Positions 16,420 to 25,534 of a stretch of 64,000 nucleotides of DNA are shown here, piece after piece. This DNA is from Treponema sp. GTDB lineage: Bacteria; Spirochaetota; Spirochaetia; Treponematales; Treponemataceae. The DNA lies in the NCBI GenBank assembly GCA_017934745.1, contig JAGBIY010000023.1:1-64000 (forward strand). The letters run 5' to 3'. Within the stretch, counting starts at the first letter, position 1. Every line of letters begins with the position of its first letter. The notes under the pieces were generated by a model. The model was not told the origin of the DNA. It saw only the letters and a list, made by a program, of their open reading frames with translations, and did not search any database. Made by a program: the position numbers and the translations under genes.

Positions 16420-18537
16420 ATGGATTTCAAGATTGTTCACAGTTTGCCGAACAGGGTGCGCGTGCGCTACAACAGGGGACTTTTGAACGCAAGGCAGGCG
16501 TCTCTCGTGCAGATGCTCATCGCTTTCCAGGACGGAATCACGAATGTGGAAGTCAACACAGTCTCCGGCAGCGTGCTGATAGAATACGACGGAAAACAGC
16601 TTGGTGAATTCGAGGCTCTGGCGTTTTTGAAGGCGATAGACGACAAGTACCTGAAGAACGAGGAACTTTTGAGACAGGTGACGGTACCGGCGGCGCAGGA
16701 AAGTCTCGCGTCGCTCATCATATCGATGGTGGTGGAATTCTACGTCAAGCGCTTCCTCCTTCCCCTGCCTGTGAGGAAAATCCTCTCGCTCCTGAACCTT
16801 GCGCCGCGCATCCTAAAAGGCGCGAAGTCAATCTGCACCGGCAAAGTGTTCTCGGCCGACACGCTCGACGCGACCGCCCTCGCCCTTTCCTACGCGACAG
16901 GGGATTTGAACACGGCAGGCTCAATCGCATTGCTCTTGAACATGGGCGACACGCTCGAAGACTACACGAAGAGAAAGTCATACGACAGCTTGGCATCGTC
17001 TCTACTGACGACGGACGAGATGGTGCAGGTCGTGCAGGACGACGGCGAGGAAGTGGCGGTCTCGGTCTCGCTCCTAAAAGCCGGCGACATCGTGATTTCA
17101 AGGGCGGGAAGCGTGATTCCGGTGGACGGCATGGTCGTCTCTGGAGAAGCGATGGTGAACCAGGCCTCCATGACGGGAGAGTCGCTTCCGGTGCACAAGG
17201 AAAAGGACTCCAGCGTGTTCGCATCCACAATCGTGGAGGAAGGCGAAATCCGAATACAAGTGAAGCAGGCTGGCGGCGAGACGAAAGTGAACAAAATCGT
17301 CGCCCTCATCGACCAGTCGCAGGAGCTCAAGGCGGCGTCCCAGGTTCGGGCGGAGAGAATCGCCGACAGGCTCGTCAGGTACAACTTCCTTTTGGCCGGA
17401 CTCACCTACCTCGTCACACGGAATTTCACGAAGGCGGCTTCTACATTGCTGGTGGACTATTCGTGCGCCATGAAGCTCTCGGCTCCAATCTGCGTGCTCT
17501 CTGCTATGCGCGACTCTGCGAAGAAAGGAATCATGGCGAAGGGCGGAAAATACCTTGAGGAGCTTGCGAAGGCGGACGTTGTGGTCTTCGACAAGACCGG
17601 AACGCTCACGGAATCCACACCGAAAGTGACGAACGTCATTCCGTTCGGCAAGCACAAGGAAGAGGAAGTCCTCAAGCTGGCGGCGTGCCTCGAAGAGCAC
17701 TTCCCCCACTCGCTCGCCCGCGCGGTCGTCAAGGAGGCGGCCGACAGGGGAATCGACCACATGGAAGAGCACGCGAAAGTCGAATACGTCTTGGCGCACG
17801 GAATCGCATCGAGCCTGGACGGAACGAAGCTCAGAATCGGAAGCGCGCACTTCATCTTCGACGACGAGAAAATCAAGAAGACGAAGGAAGCGCAGAAGGT
17901 CATCGACGAATACGCGGAGACAGGCTCCTCCCTCCTCTACTTCTCGATTGGAAATTCGCTGGCCGGAATCATCGTCATACAAGACCCGATAAGGGACGAA
18001 TCCGTGCGCGCGGTCGCGGAATTGAAGAGACTCGGAGTCAAGAAAATCGTGATGATAACAGGCGACGGAGAGAACACGGCCAGAATCATCGCGAAGAAAT
18101 CGGGCATAGACGAGTACATCTCGCAGGCGTTGCCGGACACGAAAGTGGAATTCATCAAGAAGATGCAGGCGGAAGGCCACAAAGTCGTCATGGTCGGGGA
18201 CGGAATCAACGACGCTCCGGCACTCTCGGCGGCGGACGTGGGAATAGCGATGGGCGCGGCGAGCCAAATCGCGGCGCAGACAGCCGACATCATCCTCCCG
18301 GACGACGGACTTTCATCCCTCCCGGAACTCAGGCAAATCGGCTTGAACCTGATGTCCAGAATCAGCGGCAACAACGCGGCGATTGTGGCGATAAACACGA
18401 CTCTCATCGCGCTCGGACTCGCGGGAGTCGTAAGTTCTTCCACGGCGGCCCTCTTCCACAACAGCTCCACGGTGGCGATATCGATGAACGCAATGCGACC
18501 GCTGATTGGAAGCGGAAAAAACGGCGAAGCGAACTGA
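16420..18537 (+). CDS. P1B-type (heavy-metal) P-type ATPase with N-terminal HMA_2 domain
   Basis: 705 residues starting MDFKIVHSLPNRVRVRYN; TTGGAG lies 9-14 bases upstream. Residues 1-75 form an HMA_2-type domain that lacks the CxxC metal site. The actuator loop has MTGES, the phosphorylation site is VVFDKTGTLTE, and the hinge is MVGDGINDAPALS. In the transmembrane helix before the phosphorylation domain, where copper pumps carry CPC, this protein has DYSCAMKLSAP, so the coordination differs and the ion cannot be named; Mn, Fe or Zn export are options. It is followed 15 bases later by a separate HMA_2 protein. Inner-membrane location is expected. Confidence 0.88.
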   Translation: MDFKIVHSLPNRVRVRYNRGLLNARQASLVQMLIAFQDGITNVEVNTVSGSVLIEYDGKQLGEFEALAFLKAIDDKYLKNEELLRQVTVPAAQESLASLIISMVVEFYVKRFLLPLPVRKILSLLNLAPRILKGAKSICTGKVFSADTLDATALALSYATGDLNTAGSIALLLNMGDTLEDYTKRKSYDSLASSLLTTDEMVQVVQDDGEEVAVSVSLLKAGDIVISRAGSVIPVDGMVVSGEAMVNQASMTGESLPVHKEKDSSVFASTIVEEGEIRIQVKQAGGETKVNKIVALIDQSQELKAASQVRAERIADRLVRYNFLLAGLTYLVTRNFTKAASTLLVDYSCAMKLSAPICVLSAMRDSAKKGIMAKGGKYLEELAKADVVVFDKTGTLTESTPKVTNVIPFGKHKEEEVLKLAACLEEHFPHSLARAVVKEAADRGIDHMEEHAKVEYVLAHGIASSLDGTKLRIGSAHFIFDDEKIKKTKEAQKVIDEYAETGSSLLYFSIGNSLAGIIVIQDPIRDESVRAVAELKRLGVKKIVMITGDGENTARIIAKKSGIDEYISQALPDTKVEFIKKMQAEGHKVVMVGDGINDAPALSAADVGIAMGAASQIAAQTADIILPDDGLSSLPELRQIGLNLMSRISGNNAAIVAINTTLIALGLAGVVSSSTAALFHNSSTVAISMNAMRPLIGSGKNGEAN

Positions 18538-18552
18538 CAAAAGGAGAAACGA

Positions 18553-18855
18553 ATGTACATCTCATCTTTTTTTCCAGGCAGAATCAGGCTCAGGGACGGA
18601 GTGCTCAAGGACGAGGAGATTTCCACGGCACTCAGGAACGCAATCGAATGGCACGAAGCGGTCAAGAACATAGACCACAATCTCCAAACGGGAAGCGTCC
18701 TGATTTGCTACGAACCGGCCAAGCTCCCGATGCAGAAACTCACGGCACTGACGAACGAGCTTCTGCAGCTCAAATCCCTCTGCGACAGGTACAACGGCAA
18801 GGACAAGTCGGCCATACTGGACAAAATCGGAGACCTCAAGACGAAGCTTTCCTGA
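18553..18855 (+). CDS. Stand-alone HMA_2-domain protein
   Basis: 100 residues starting MYISSFFPGRIRLRDGVLK, with AAGGAG 7 bases upstream. The layout (PGRIRLR, then an IDHNLQTGSVLICYEP strand) copies the HMA_2 domain at the ATPase N-terminus (PNRVRVR ... TVSGSVLIEYDG). It has no Cys pair for metal. It probably partners the ATPase of the same operon, as a docking or sensing subunit. The C-terminal 30 residues are helical and charged. Confidence 0.75.
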   Translation: MYISSFFPGRIRLRDGVLKDEEISTALRNAIEWHEAVKNIDHNLQTGSVLICYEPAKLPMQKLTALTNELLQLKSLCDRYNGKDKSAILDKIGDLKTKLS

Positions 18856-19004
18856 AGCGGAAATTTCAACGAATCTGCCAAAAACACGGACCTGACCTGA
18901 AGATTTTCACGGCCAGGTTCGTCCTGTCTTCAGCCAATTTTATATGTTAAAAGACCGTTCGATACTGTTTTTTTAATAGTTTTTTCTATACAATCAAAAG
19001 ATAC

Positions 19005-19010
19005 TATAGT
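19005..19010 (+). promoter_or_regulatory. Possible -10 box of the ACP/ketosynthase cluster
   Basis: TATAGT in a very AT-rich stretch 40 bases before the ACP start. No convincing -35 is seen. Confidence 0.3.
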
Positions 19011-19049
19011 CTATCTATTTTTATAGAAATTTTTTTAGTGAGGAACAAA

Positions 19050-19292
19050 ATGAACAAAGACGAAGTAAAAGCAAAGCTCAAGGGATTTTTCGAATCAAAC
19101 CTCGGAGTCGACGGCTCGATTCTCAAAGACGACACTCCGCTTTTCGGAGAGGAAATTGGTCTCGACTCAGTTGATTCCTTGGAAATCATCTCTTTCGTCG
19201 ATGATGAATTCGGAGTCTCAATGACAGGCGTTGCAAAGGAGAACTTCCTCAGCATCGAGTCGATTTCATCTTTCATCGTTGCGAACGCATAA
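19050..19292 (+). CDS. Acyl carrier protein (dedicated)
   Basis: 80 residues starting MNKDEVKAKLKGFFESNLG. GAGG lies 8 bases upstream of this ATG; an in-frame GTG earlier would overlap the ribosome site. The phosphopantetheine site is IGLDSVDSLEI with Ser at about residue 39, in helix II, and the protein is acidic as usual. GLDSVDSLE is closer to polyketide or specialised ACPs than to the housekeeping AcpP motif DSLD. It heads a cluster with a fused ketosynthase pair, ketoreductase and dehydratase, and so probably carries their growing chain. Confidence 0.9.
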   Translation: MNKDEVKAKLKGFFESNLGVDGSILKDDTPLFGEEIGLDSVDSLEIISFVDDEFGVSMTGVAKENFLSIESISSFIVANA

Positions 19293-19296
19293 GCGG

Positions 19297-19326
19297 AATG
19301 TCCTGGAACAGCCGTTTCAGGACATT
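19297..19326 (+). terminator. Hairpin between ACP and ketosynthase genes
   Basis: AATGTCCTG / CAGGACATT (19297-19305 with 19318-19326), a perfect nine-pair stem. Only a weak T-rich tail follows, so partial termination or stabilisation of the ACP message is more likely than a full stop. Confidence 0.55.
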
Positions 19327-19367
19327 TCATTGTGCAGCGAAAAAAAATCAATCAAACGGAAATATTT

Positions 19368-21767
19368 ATGACATCTGAAAACAAACGCTGCGTGGTGACA
19401 GGGCTCGGAGTCATCTGCGCAATCGGCAATAATGTTGAAGAGACATGGAAGAACGCTTTGGATTCAGTTTCAGGAATTCACAAGACGACTTCCGTCGACA
19501 CCACTAACTGCTACGCTGACCTCGCCGCAGAAGTAAAATGCGACACATTGGACAGCGAAGTCGAGCATCCAGAAGAAAAGGACAGAGCCTCGAAACTCTG
19601 CATCAAAGCGGCGAAAGAGGCTTTGGCGGATGCAGGACTCGGCGACTTTGGCGACGACCAGAGGGTCAGCGTCATAATCGGAAGCTGCGTCGGTGGAGCC
19701 ATCAGCGTCGGGAACTATCCGATCGACGGCAGAAAGGCTGACGACATCCTCAAAATGCCAATCGCGGCGATTGCTTCTCAGGTGGCAGAGACTTGCCATG
19801 CCGGCGGAATCGTCACAAACGTGGCCAACGCCTGCGCGGCTGGAACGATTTCCGTTGCCTACGCCTGCGACCTGATTCGCGCGGGAAAGGCAGACGTAGT
19901 GATAGCGGGAGGCGCGGACTCTTTCGCGTCGATTCCATATTCGGGATTCCTCTCGCTCCACGCGCTCGACGAGAACGGCTGCTCTCCGTTCAACCACTGC
20001 AAGGGAATAACGCTCGGCGAGGGAGCCGGAATAGTAATCGTCGAGTCATACGAGCACGCGAAGAAGCGCAACGCGAAACAGTACTGCGAAGTGCTCGGTT
20101 CAAGCGTCACAAGCGACGCGCACCACATAACGGCCCCACGCGAGGACGGTCTCTGCCAGATTGAGGCCATCAACAGGGCGATAAGGAATTCAGGACTCAC
20201 AAAATCCGACATCGGATACGTCAACGGACACGGAACGGGAACGGCGAAGAACGACAACGCGGAAATCCTCTCGCTCCACACAGTCTTCGACGAGGAGAAC
20301 CCGACAATCAGCGCAAGCTCCACAAAAGTAATGACGGGCCACTGTCTCGGAGCCGCGGGCGCGATTGAGGCCGTGTTCAGCATAAAGGCGCTCACGACGA
20401 ACACCGTACTTCCAACGCTCAACTACACGGAAGAGGACTCGGAGAAGCTCAAGGAAAAGGCCGGAAACCTCGACTTCGTGCAGAACAAGCCGAAGTCGAA
20501 GGAATTGACGAGCGTGATGAGCAACAATTTCGCGTTCGGAGGAACGAACGCCAGCATCATCTTCTCGAAAAAAGCCGGCGACGTGAAGAGCCAGGAAGCG
20601 AAGGACAAGAAAATAGCCCTTACTGGAATCGGAATCGTAAGCGTTCTCGGAAACAGCAAGGAAAAATACATCGAATCAGTGAAGAATTCTTTCAAGCCGG
20701 AAAGCACATCAGTCCACTCCACAGTCACTGAAGAGGACTACAACGAGCTTGGAATCAAGATGGCGTTCTACAGGAAGCTCGACAATCTCGGACAGCTCCA
20801 GACAGTCTCTGGAATGAGGGCATTGAAGGACGGAAACTTCACGGTCACGGACGACAACGCGAAGGAAATCGGAATCATCGTCGGAACGAGCGAGGGCGGA
20901 CTCGGCTCAAGCTGCGACTTCGGAGAGTTGATTGCAAAGCAGGGCAACTCGAAGGGAAGCGCGTTCAAATTCCCGCACACGGTCTACAACGCGGCTGGCG
21001 GCTACCTCTCAATCTGCTCTGGAATAAAGGGCTACGGAGTCACAATCACGAGCGGCCCTCAGTCGGGACTCGGCAGCATCGGATACGCGATGAACGTCAT
21101 CCACGACAACCAGGAAAAGGCGATGCTCGCGACAGGAAGCGACGAGAACATCCCGATTCTCTCTGAATTCTACGAGAAGCTCGGATTCACAGCCGACAAG
21201 GTCGTGGAGCCTTACTCTTCTTCAAAGGGATTCGTGCTCGGCGACGGAAGCGTTTCCCTCCTCCTCGAAGCGGAAGACTACGCGAAAAGCCGCGGCTCGA
21301 AAATCTACGGCTACGTGCTCGGATACGGAACTGGCCGCAAGAACGTCAAGTTCGGAACCCTTTCCGGCTCCGGCGAGGCGTTGGACATCGCAATCAACGA
21401 AGCCCTCAAGAATGCGGGTGTTTCAATAGACGAAATCGATGCGGTGTTCGGATTCGCGAACGGAATGGAAAAAATCGACAACCTTGAGAAAGAGTCGTAC
21501 ATCAGGGTCTTCGGCGACAGAATCGGCACTCTCCCGGTCGTGCAGGTGAAAGAGCGGACAGGCGAAGGACGCGCGGGAACAGCCACGATGGCGGTCGCCC
21601 ATGCGGCGTTGATGCTTGACGGAGAAATCGGAAGCGACGGCGCATACTTCATCTCAAAGGACGGAAAAGTCGAGAAGAAGAATGTGGAGTCGAAGAACTT
21701 GAAGAAAGTTATCGTCACATCGTTCGCCACAGGCGGCTCGTACTCTGCCGTTGTAATCGGAAAATAA
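19368..21767 (+). CDS. Fused ketosynthase / chain-length-factor-like protein (KS-CLF)
   Basis: 799 residues, starting MTSENKRCVVTGLGVICA. The first half (1-405) is a complete FabF-type ketosynthase: catalytic Cys in NACAAGTIS (about 158), His in GHGTGTAKND (about 288) and His in GHCLGAAGA (about 324). The second half (about 415-799, from IALTGIGIVSVLGNS) has the same fold, but the Cys segment is TSGPQSGLGS (about 561) and the HGTGT His is replaced (GFANGME). It is thus a catalytically dead partner, like the chain-length factor of type II polyketide synthases, but on one polypeptide. It should condense malonyl-ACP units; product unknown. A strong terminator follows. Confidence 0.88.
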   Translation: MTSENKRCVVTGLGVICAIGNNVEETWKNALDSVSGIHKTTSVDTTNCYADLAAEVKCDTLDSEVEHPEEKDRASKLCIKAAKEALADAGLGDFGDDQRVSVIIGSCVGGAISVGNYPIDGRKADDILKMPIAAIASQVAETCHAGGIVTNVANACAAGTISVAYACDLIRAGKADVVIAGGADSFASIPYSGFLSLHALDENGCSPFNHCKGITLGEGAGIVIVESYEHAKKRNAKQYCEVLGSSVTSDAHHITAPREDGLCQIEAINRAIRNSGLTKSDIGYVNGHGTGTAKNDNAEILSLHTVFDEENPTISASSTKVMTGHCLGAAGAIEAVFSIKALTTNTVLPTLNYTEEDSEKLKEKAGNLDFVQNKPKSKELTSVMSNNFAFGGTNASIIFSKKAGDVKSQEAKDKKIALTGIGIVSVLGNSKEKYIESVKNSFKPESTSVHSTVTEEDYNELGIKMAFYRKLDNLGQLQTVSGMRALKDGNFTVTDDNAKEIGIIVGTSEGGLGSSCDFGELIAKQGNSKGSAFKFPHTVYNAAGGYLSICSGIKGYGVTITSGPQSGLGSIGYAMNVIHDNQEKAMLATGSDENIPILSEFYEKLGFTADKVVEPYSSSKGFVLGDGSVSLLLEAEDYAKSRGSKIYGYVLGYGTGRKNVKFGTLSGSGEALDIAINEALKNAGVSIDEIDAVFGFANGMEKIDNLEKESYIRVFGDRIGTLPVVQVKERTGEGRAGTATMAVAHAALMLDGEIGSDGAYFISKDGKVEKKNVESKNLKKVIVTSFATGGSYSAVVIGK

Positions 21768-21774
21768 AATCTCG

Positions 21775-21806
21775 AACCGGAACGCGCGGGCTTTCCGGTT
21801 TTTTTT
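21775..21806 (+). terminator. Intrinsic terminator after the KS-CLF gene
   Basis: AACCGGAA / TTCCGGTT (21775-21782 with 21793-21800) followed by a run of eight Ts counted from the stem end. It may partly separate ACP/KS from the reductase genes downstream. Confidence 0.85.
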
Positions 21807-21860
21807 AAAATGACCGCCCGGAAGATTCGTTTTTCCGGGTTTTCAAAGGAAAAAAACAAA

Positions 21861-22592
21861 ATGAAAGTTGCAATTGTGACAGGTTCATCAAAAGGAATCG
21901 GAAAGGCGTGCGCGGTGCGCCTCGCGAAGGACGGCTACACGGTCGTAGTGAACTATTCAAGTTCGGACGAAGCCGCGCAGAAAACATTGGACGAAATAAA
22001 ATTGGCTGGCGGCGACGGAATGCTCTACAAGGCAGACGTCTCCGACCTCGCGCAGGTGAAGGCGATGGTACGCGAAGTCTACAAGGCTTACGGCAGAATC
22101 GACGTGCTCGTGAACAACGCCGGAATCGTGCGCGACGAATTCCTGCTCATGCTCCAGAAGGACACGCTCGACAAATGCTTCGACCTGAACGTGAAGGGTT
22201 ACTTCTACTGCGCCCAGGCCGTGGCCCTCAAGATGTTCAAGCAGAAGTCGGGTGTCATCATCAACATGTCTTCTGTAAGCTCGAAATTCGCCCTTCCAGG
22301 ACAGAGCGTCTACTCTGCGACGAAAGGCGCCGTCAACTCTATGACGCAGACTTTGGCGAAGGAACTCGGCGGACAGGGAATCAGGGTGAACGCGGTTTGC
22401 CCAGGCTTCATCGCCACCGAGATGATTGACGCGATTCCCCAGGAAAAGAGGGACGAATACGTGAAGGCGATTCCGGCAGGCAGGTTCGGAACGGCCGAGG
22501 AAGTGGCGAATGTCGTTTCGGCCTTGGCATCCGACGAGTTCGCGTATGTCACAGGACAGACAATCGTGTTGGACGGAGGGCTTTCACTGTGA
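21861..22592 (+). CDS. fabG: 3-oxoacyl-ACP reductase (SDR, FabG-like)
   Basis: 243 residues starting MKVAIVTGSSKGIGKACAV, the Rossmann TGxxxGIG motif. NNAG follows in VLVNNAGIVRDEF. The catalytic Ser is in INMSSVSSKF, and Tyr and Lys in QSVYSATKGAV (YxxxK). The C-terminal NPGFI-like segment reads VCPGFIATEM. It reduces beta-ketoacyl-ACP with NADPH. It overlaps the dehydratase gene by 4 bases, and sits behind the KS-CLF, so it likely serves this cluster rather than general fatty-acid synthesis. Confidence 0.93.
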   Translation: MKVAIVTGSSKGIGKACAVRLAKDGYTVVVNYSSSDEAAQKTLDEIKLAGGDGMLYKADVSDLAQVKAMVREVYKAYGRIDVLVNNAGIVRDEFLLMLQKDTLDKCFDLNVKGYFYCAQAVALKMFKQKSGVIINMSSVSSKFALPGQSVYSATKGAVNSMTQTLAKELGGQGIRVNAVCPGFIATEMIDAIPQEKRDEYVKAIPAGRFGTAEEVANVVSALASDEFAYVTGQTIVLDGGLSL

Positions 22593-23080
22593 GCGACAAT
22601 GTTGAGAACACGGCGGAGACAACCGCTCCAAAAACGATGAACATATTCGAGATAAGCGAGAAAATCGCCCAGAGACCGCCATTCCAGATGATTGAGAAAG
22701 TGACGGAACTGATTCCGAACGTGAGCGCGACAGGAATCAAGAACGTTTCCGTGAACGAACCATACTTCATGGGGCATTTCCCCGGAACGCCGATAATGCC
22801 GGGAGTTCTCGTGGTGGAAAGCTGCGCCCAGCTCTGCTCTCTCGTCATCGAAAAGACGCCGGAGGATTTGGACGACAAGCTCTACGTCCTCCTCAAAATC
22901 GACGGGTTCAAGTTCGTGAAGCCGGCCATTCCGGGCGACAGGCTTGAAATCACGGTCACGAAGACGAAGGGCGGCGGAGTCCTCGTCGGATTCGACTGCG
23001 TGGTGAAAATCGACGGAAAAGTCACTGCGAAAGGGGCTTTGACTTTCACTACGATTCCAAAAGACTCTCTCGGAAAGTAA
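22589..23080 (+). CDS. fabZ: 3-hydroxyacyl-ACP dehydratase (FabZ-like)
   Basis: 163 residues from a GTG start (GTGAGC) overlapping the fabG stop as GTGA. The hotdog-fold signature is GHFPGTPIMPGVLVVESCAQ, holding the catalytic His (about 62) and Glu (about 76). RPPFQMIEKV at the N-terminus matches the FabZ RyPfl-vDrV motif. About 15 extra N-terminal residues (SDNVENTAETTAPKT) are probably disordered. It dehydrates 3-hydroxyacyl-ACP. Confidence 0.92.
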   Translation: MSDNVENTAETTAPKTMNIFEISEKIAQRPPFQMIEKVTELIPNVSATGIKNVSVNEPYFMGHFPGTPIMPGVLVVESCAQLCSLVIEKTPEDLDDKLYVLLKIDGFKFVKPAIPGDRLEITVTKTKGGGVLVGFDCVVKIDGKVTAKGALTFTTIPKDSLGK

Positions 23081-23088
23081 CGCCCAGA

Positions 23089-23841
23089 ATGAAAAAGGTA
23101 CTAGTTTTGAACGGAAGCCCCAAGAAAGAAGAGAGCACGACGATGCTCGTGACGAACAACTTTCTAAAAGGGCTTGAGAGCACAGGCGAATACAAGAGCG
23201 AAACAATCCACGTCTCCGCGCTGAACGTGAAGCCGTGCAAAGGCTGCCTCTGCTGCTGGGGGCGCACGAACGGAAAATGCGTCATCCAAGGCGACGACGT
23301 GCAGATGGTCAAGGACAAGATTCTTGAGGCCGACGTAATCATCTTGAGCTTCCCAATCTTCATTTTCGGACTGCCGGGCGAGCTGAAGGTGCTCATGGAC
23401 AGGCTCTTGAGCCTGCTGCACCGCTACGAGGGACTTCCTGTTCCTGAAAAGGGGCCGTTCCACGGGTTCAGCTTCGACCAGAGCAAGAAGAAATTCATCG
23501 TGATTCCGGGCTGCGCGTGGAGCGACTGGCGCATTTTCGCACCGATAGAGATGCAGTTCGACTGCCTCTTCGGCAAGGGCGAGTACACCACGATTTTCGC
23601 GCCGCAGATACGGACGGCAATCGCAATGAAAATCAGGCCGAGGTTCGTGAAATTCCTCACGAAATACGAGGCGGCTGGAAGGGAGTTCGCGGAGAACGGC
23701 TGCCTTTCGGAAGAGACCAAGGCGAACGTGATAAAGCCCTACTATTCGGACGCCGTCTACAAGCAGCTTGTGGACAGCTTCTGGGAAATCGAGGACGGAG
23801 CGTACAGGGAAAGCCTTGAGAAAAAAGAGAAACAGGGATAA
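23089..23841 (+). CDS. NADPH-dependent FMN reductase / iron-sulfur flavoprotein-like
   Basis: 250 residues starting MKKVLVLNGSPKKEESTTM, an FMN-binding flavodoxin-fold start (LNGSP-K-xS-T). A Cys-rich motif, PCKGCLCCWGRTNGKC (about 49-64), resembles the compact Fe-S ligand motif of Isf-type flavoproteins. PIFIFGLPGELKVLMDRL is the family's flavin/dimer motif. It could reduce an acyl intermediate (enoyl reduction) or supply electrons. The cluster otherwise lacks an enoyl reductase, so that role is attractive but inferred. It starts 8 bases after fabZ and is followed by a strong terminator. Confidence 0.8.
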   Translation: MKKVLVLNGSPKKEESTTMLVTNNFLKGLESTGEYKSETIHVSALNVKPCKGCLCCWGRTNGKCVIQGDDVQMVKDKILEADVIILSFPIFIFGLPGELKVLMDRLLSLLHRYEGLPVPEKGPFHGFSFDQSKKKFIVIPGCAWSDWRIFAPIEMQFDCLFGKGEYTTIFAPQIRTAIAMKIRPRFVKFLTKYEAAGREFAENGCLSEETKANVIKPYYSDAVYKQLVDSFWEIEDGAYRESLEKKEKQG

Positions 23842-23856
23842 TCGCCACACGGATTT

Positions 23857-23883
23857 AGGGATGCTCTACGGCATCCCTTTTTT
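23857..23883 (+). terminator. Intrinsic terminator closing the KS-CLF cluster
   Basis: AGGGATGC / GCATCCCT (23857-23864 with 23871-23878, loop TCTACG) followed by a T run. Confidence 0.88.
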
Positions 23884-23891
23884 GTCTTCAT

Positions 23892-25466
23892 CTACTTAAT
23901 CCACTTCTCTATTATGCAGTCGTGGCTCTTTTTCTCTTCGTCGTAGTTCACGCCGACTAAGAGGATTTCACCGCTGTAGTTTTCAAGGGATGAAAAGTAT
24001 TTTTTTTCCTTGATTTGCGCCAGCGCCGACTCCGTGCTGCCGTTGCGCTTCAGCTCTATCACCATCGCGGGAAGAGAGGGAACGAAGGGAATGAAGACAA
24101 CATCGGCGAAACCTTTGCCCGTCGTCATCTCCTTTATGATTGTGTACTTGTTCAGGGCGTAGATGTAGGAAAGATAGATTGCGCTCTGCAAGGCGTCCTC
24201 GTTGTTGTACGAGCGGTTCGAGGTCACATGGATGTGGCTTTCGTCGAGGGCGGCGGCGACAGCCTTCCCGTTGCCGCGGATTGTCTCGGCGAGAAGTTCC
24301 TTTGAGCCTTGTACGATTCGGTTGGTCACGGCATAATCATCGGCCACGGAAACCGCGCTGAGCCATTCCTGCTGAACTTCCTTGTTTGGGATGCGGCATG
24401 TTTTTTCCACCCTGTCGTAGGAAAGATACCCCAGATGAATCAGATATGTGAACACATCGTCCTTGCTGTGGAAGTCCGTCATCGTATTCATGAACATGAG
24501 GACATTCACATCAACGCTCTCGCCAGAAAGCATTTTGATTACATCGTCTTTTGTCCCCGCGAAATTCTCCCGGATTCTGTCAGAAATTACGGCGTATGTT
24601 GAAGTCTTGCTCCAGTAGTTCGAACAGTCTCCATTCATCAAACTTTTCACGACGGATTCAGGATTGTAGATTTCAAAGCCGCGCTGACTGTACCCGTCGT
24701 ACCACCTTTTACACTCCTGAAAATCCATGCCGTACTTTCGGCAAAGCTCCTGAACTTCCGGGCTTGTAAAACCGATATATTCGGCCAGCTTTCCTGCATC
24801 CAAAATCGTGTATTCCTCAAAATTGTTGAGTTTTGACTGGATTCTGTCGCGGACGACGGGGAGGATTCCCGTAAGATACGCCAGGGCGATTGCGGGACGG
24901 AGGGTGTTACTCTTAAAAAGACCGTTCAACAAGTCAAGGTATTGGGTGAACAGCTTCTGGCTCACGTTCTCGCGGACGAGGACATCGTATTCGTCAAAAA
25001 TAATGACGAACTTCTCCTTTGTCTTTGCGTAAATCGCCAGAATTGCCTGCCCTAGCGTCAAATTTTCTTCCAACTTGACGGAAGGGAACACTTCCCGCAT
25101 TTCGGCAAGAATCAGCCTGGTGAGATTGTTCAAAAGCTCATCTTTTTCAACCTCGTTACGGTATTCGCTGTTCATGTCGATTTGAATCACATTGAATTTG
25201 TTCAGATTGGTCTCAAAACTGGGGTCGCTGGCGATTTTGTAGGGGGCGAACAGTTCCCGCGAGTCGGCCCCCTTCGAGTAGTATGCTGAAAGCATGTTCC
25301 CCGCAATCGTCTTTCCGAAGCGGCGGGGACGGGAGATGCAAAGATAGGTATTGTCCTGCTCCATGAACTCGTTGATTTGAGCTATCATCTGAGTTTTGTC
25401 CACATAAATCGGCCGCTTGAGCGTGCGGGCGAAATTCTCGTTGTCCGGATTAAGGTAGATTCCCAT
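23892..25466 (-). CDS. AAA-ATPase_like / DUF1703 (PD-(D/E)xK nuclease-fold) protein
   Basis: 524 residues starting MGIYLNPDNENFARTLKR. The N-terminal ATPase has YVDKTQMI, the P-loop variant SRPRRFGKTI (about 46-55) and Walker B FVIIFDEYDVLV (about 152-163). The C-terminal part shows GKGFADVVFIPF followed by MVIELKRNGS, a PD-(D/E)xK-like nuclease core. This family is greatly expanded in treponemes and gut anaerobes. Its role is unknown, with mobile-element or defence links suggested. It is monocistronic and convergent with the flavoprotein gene. Confidence 0.88.
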   Translation of the reverse strand: MGIYLNPDNENFARTLKRPIYVDKTQMIAQINEFMEQDNTYLCISRPRRFGKTIAGNMLSAYYSKGADSRELFAPYKIASDPSFETNLNKFNVIQIDMNSEYRNEVEKDELLNNLTRLILAEMREVFPSVKLEENLTLGQAILAIYAKTKEKFVIIFDEYDVLVRENVSQKLFTQYLDLLNGLFKSNTLRPAIALAYLTGILPVVRDRIQSKLNNFEEYTILDAGKLAEYIGFTSPEVQELCRKYGMDFQECKRWYDGYSQRGFEIYNPESVVKSLMNGDCSNYWSKTSTYAVISDRIRENFAGTKDDVIKMLSGESVDVNVLMFMNTMTDFHSKDDVFTYLIHLGYLSYDRVEKTCRIPNKEVQQEWLSAVSVADDYAVTNRIVQGSKELLAETIRGNGKAVAAALDESHIHVTSNRSYNNEDALQSAIYLSYIYALNKYTIIKEMTTGKGFADVVFIPFVPSLPAMVIELKRNGSTESALAQIKEKKYFSSLENYSGEILLVGVNYDEEKKSHDCIIEKWIK

Positions 25467-25534
25467 GGTTCCTCCACATTCTGCATTGGCAGTATAGCAC
25501 GCTTCAGTTTTTCAGTCAGAAAACACCGGATAAT

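Noticed and set aside
19297..19326. Riboswitch between ACP and KS genes
   Set aside because: It is only a simple perfect hairpin with no conserved riboswitch core.
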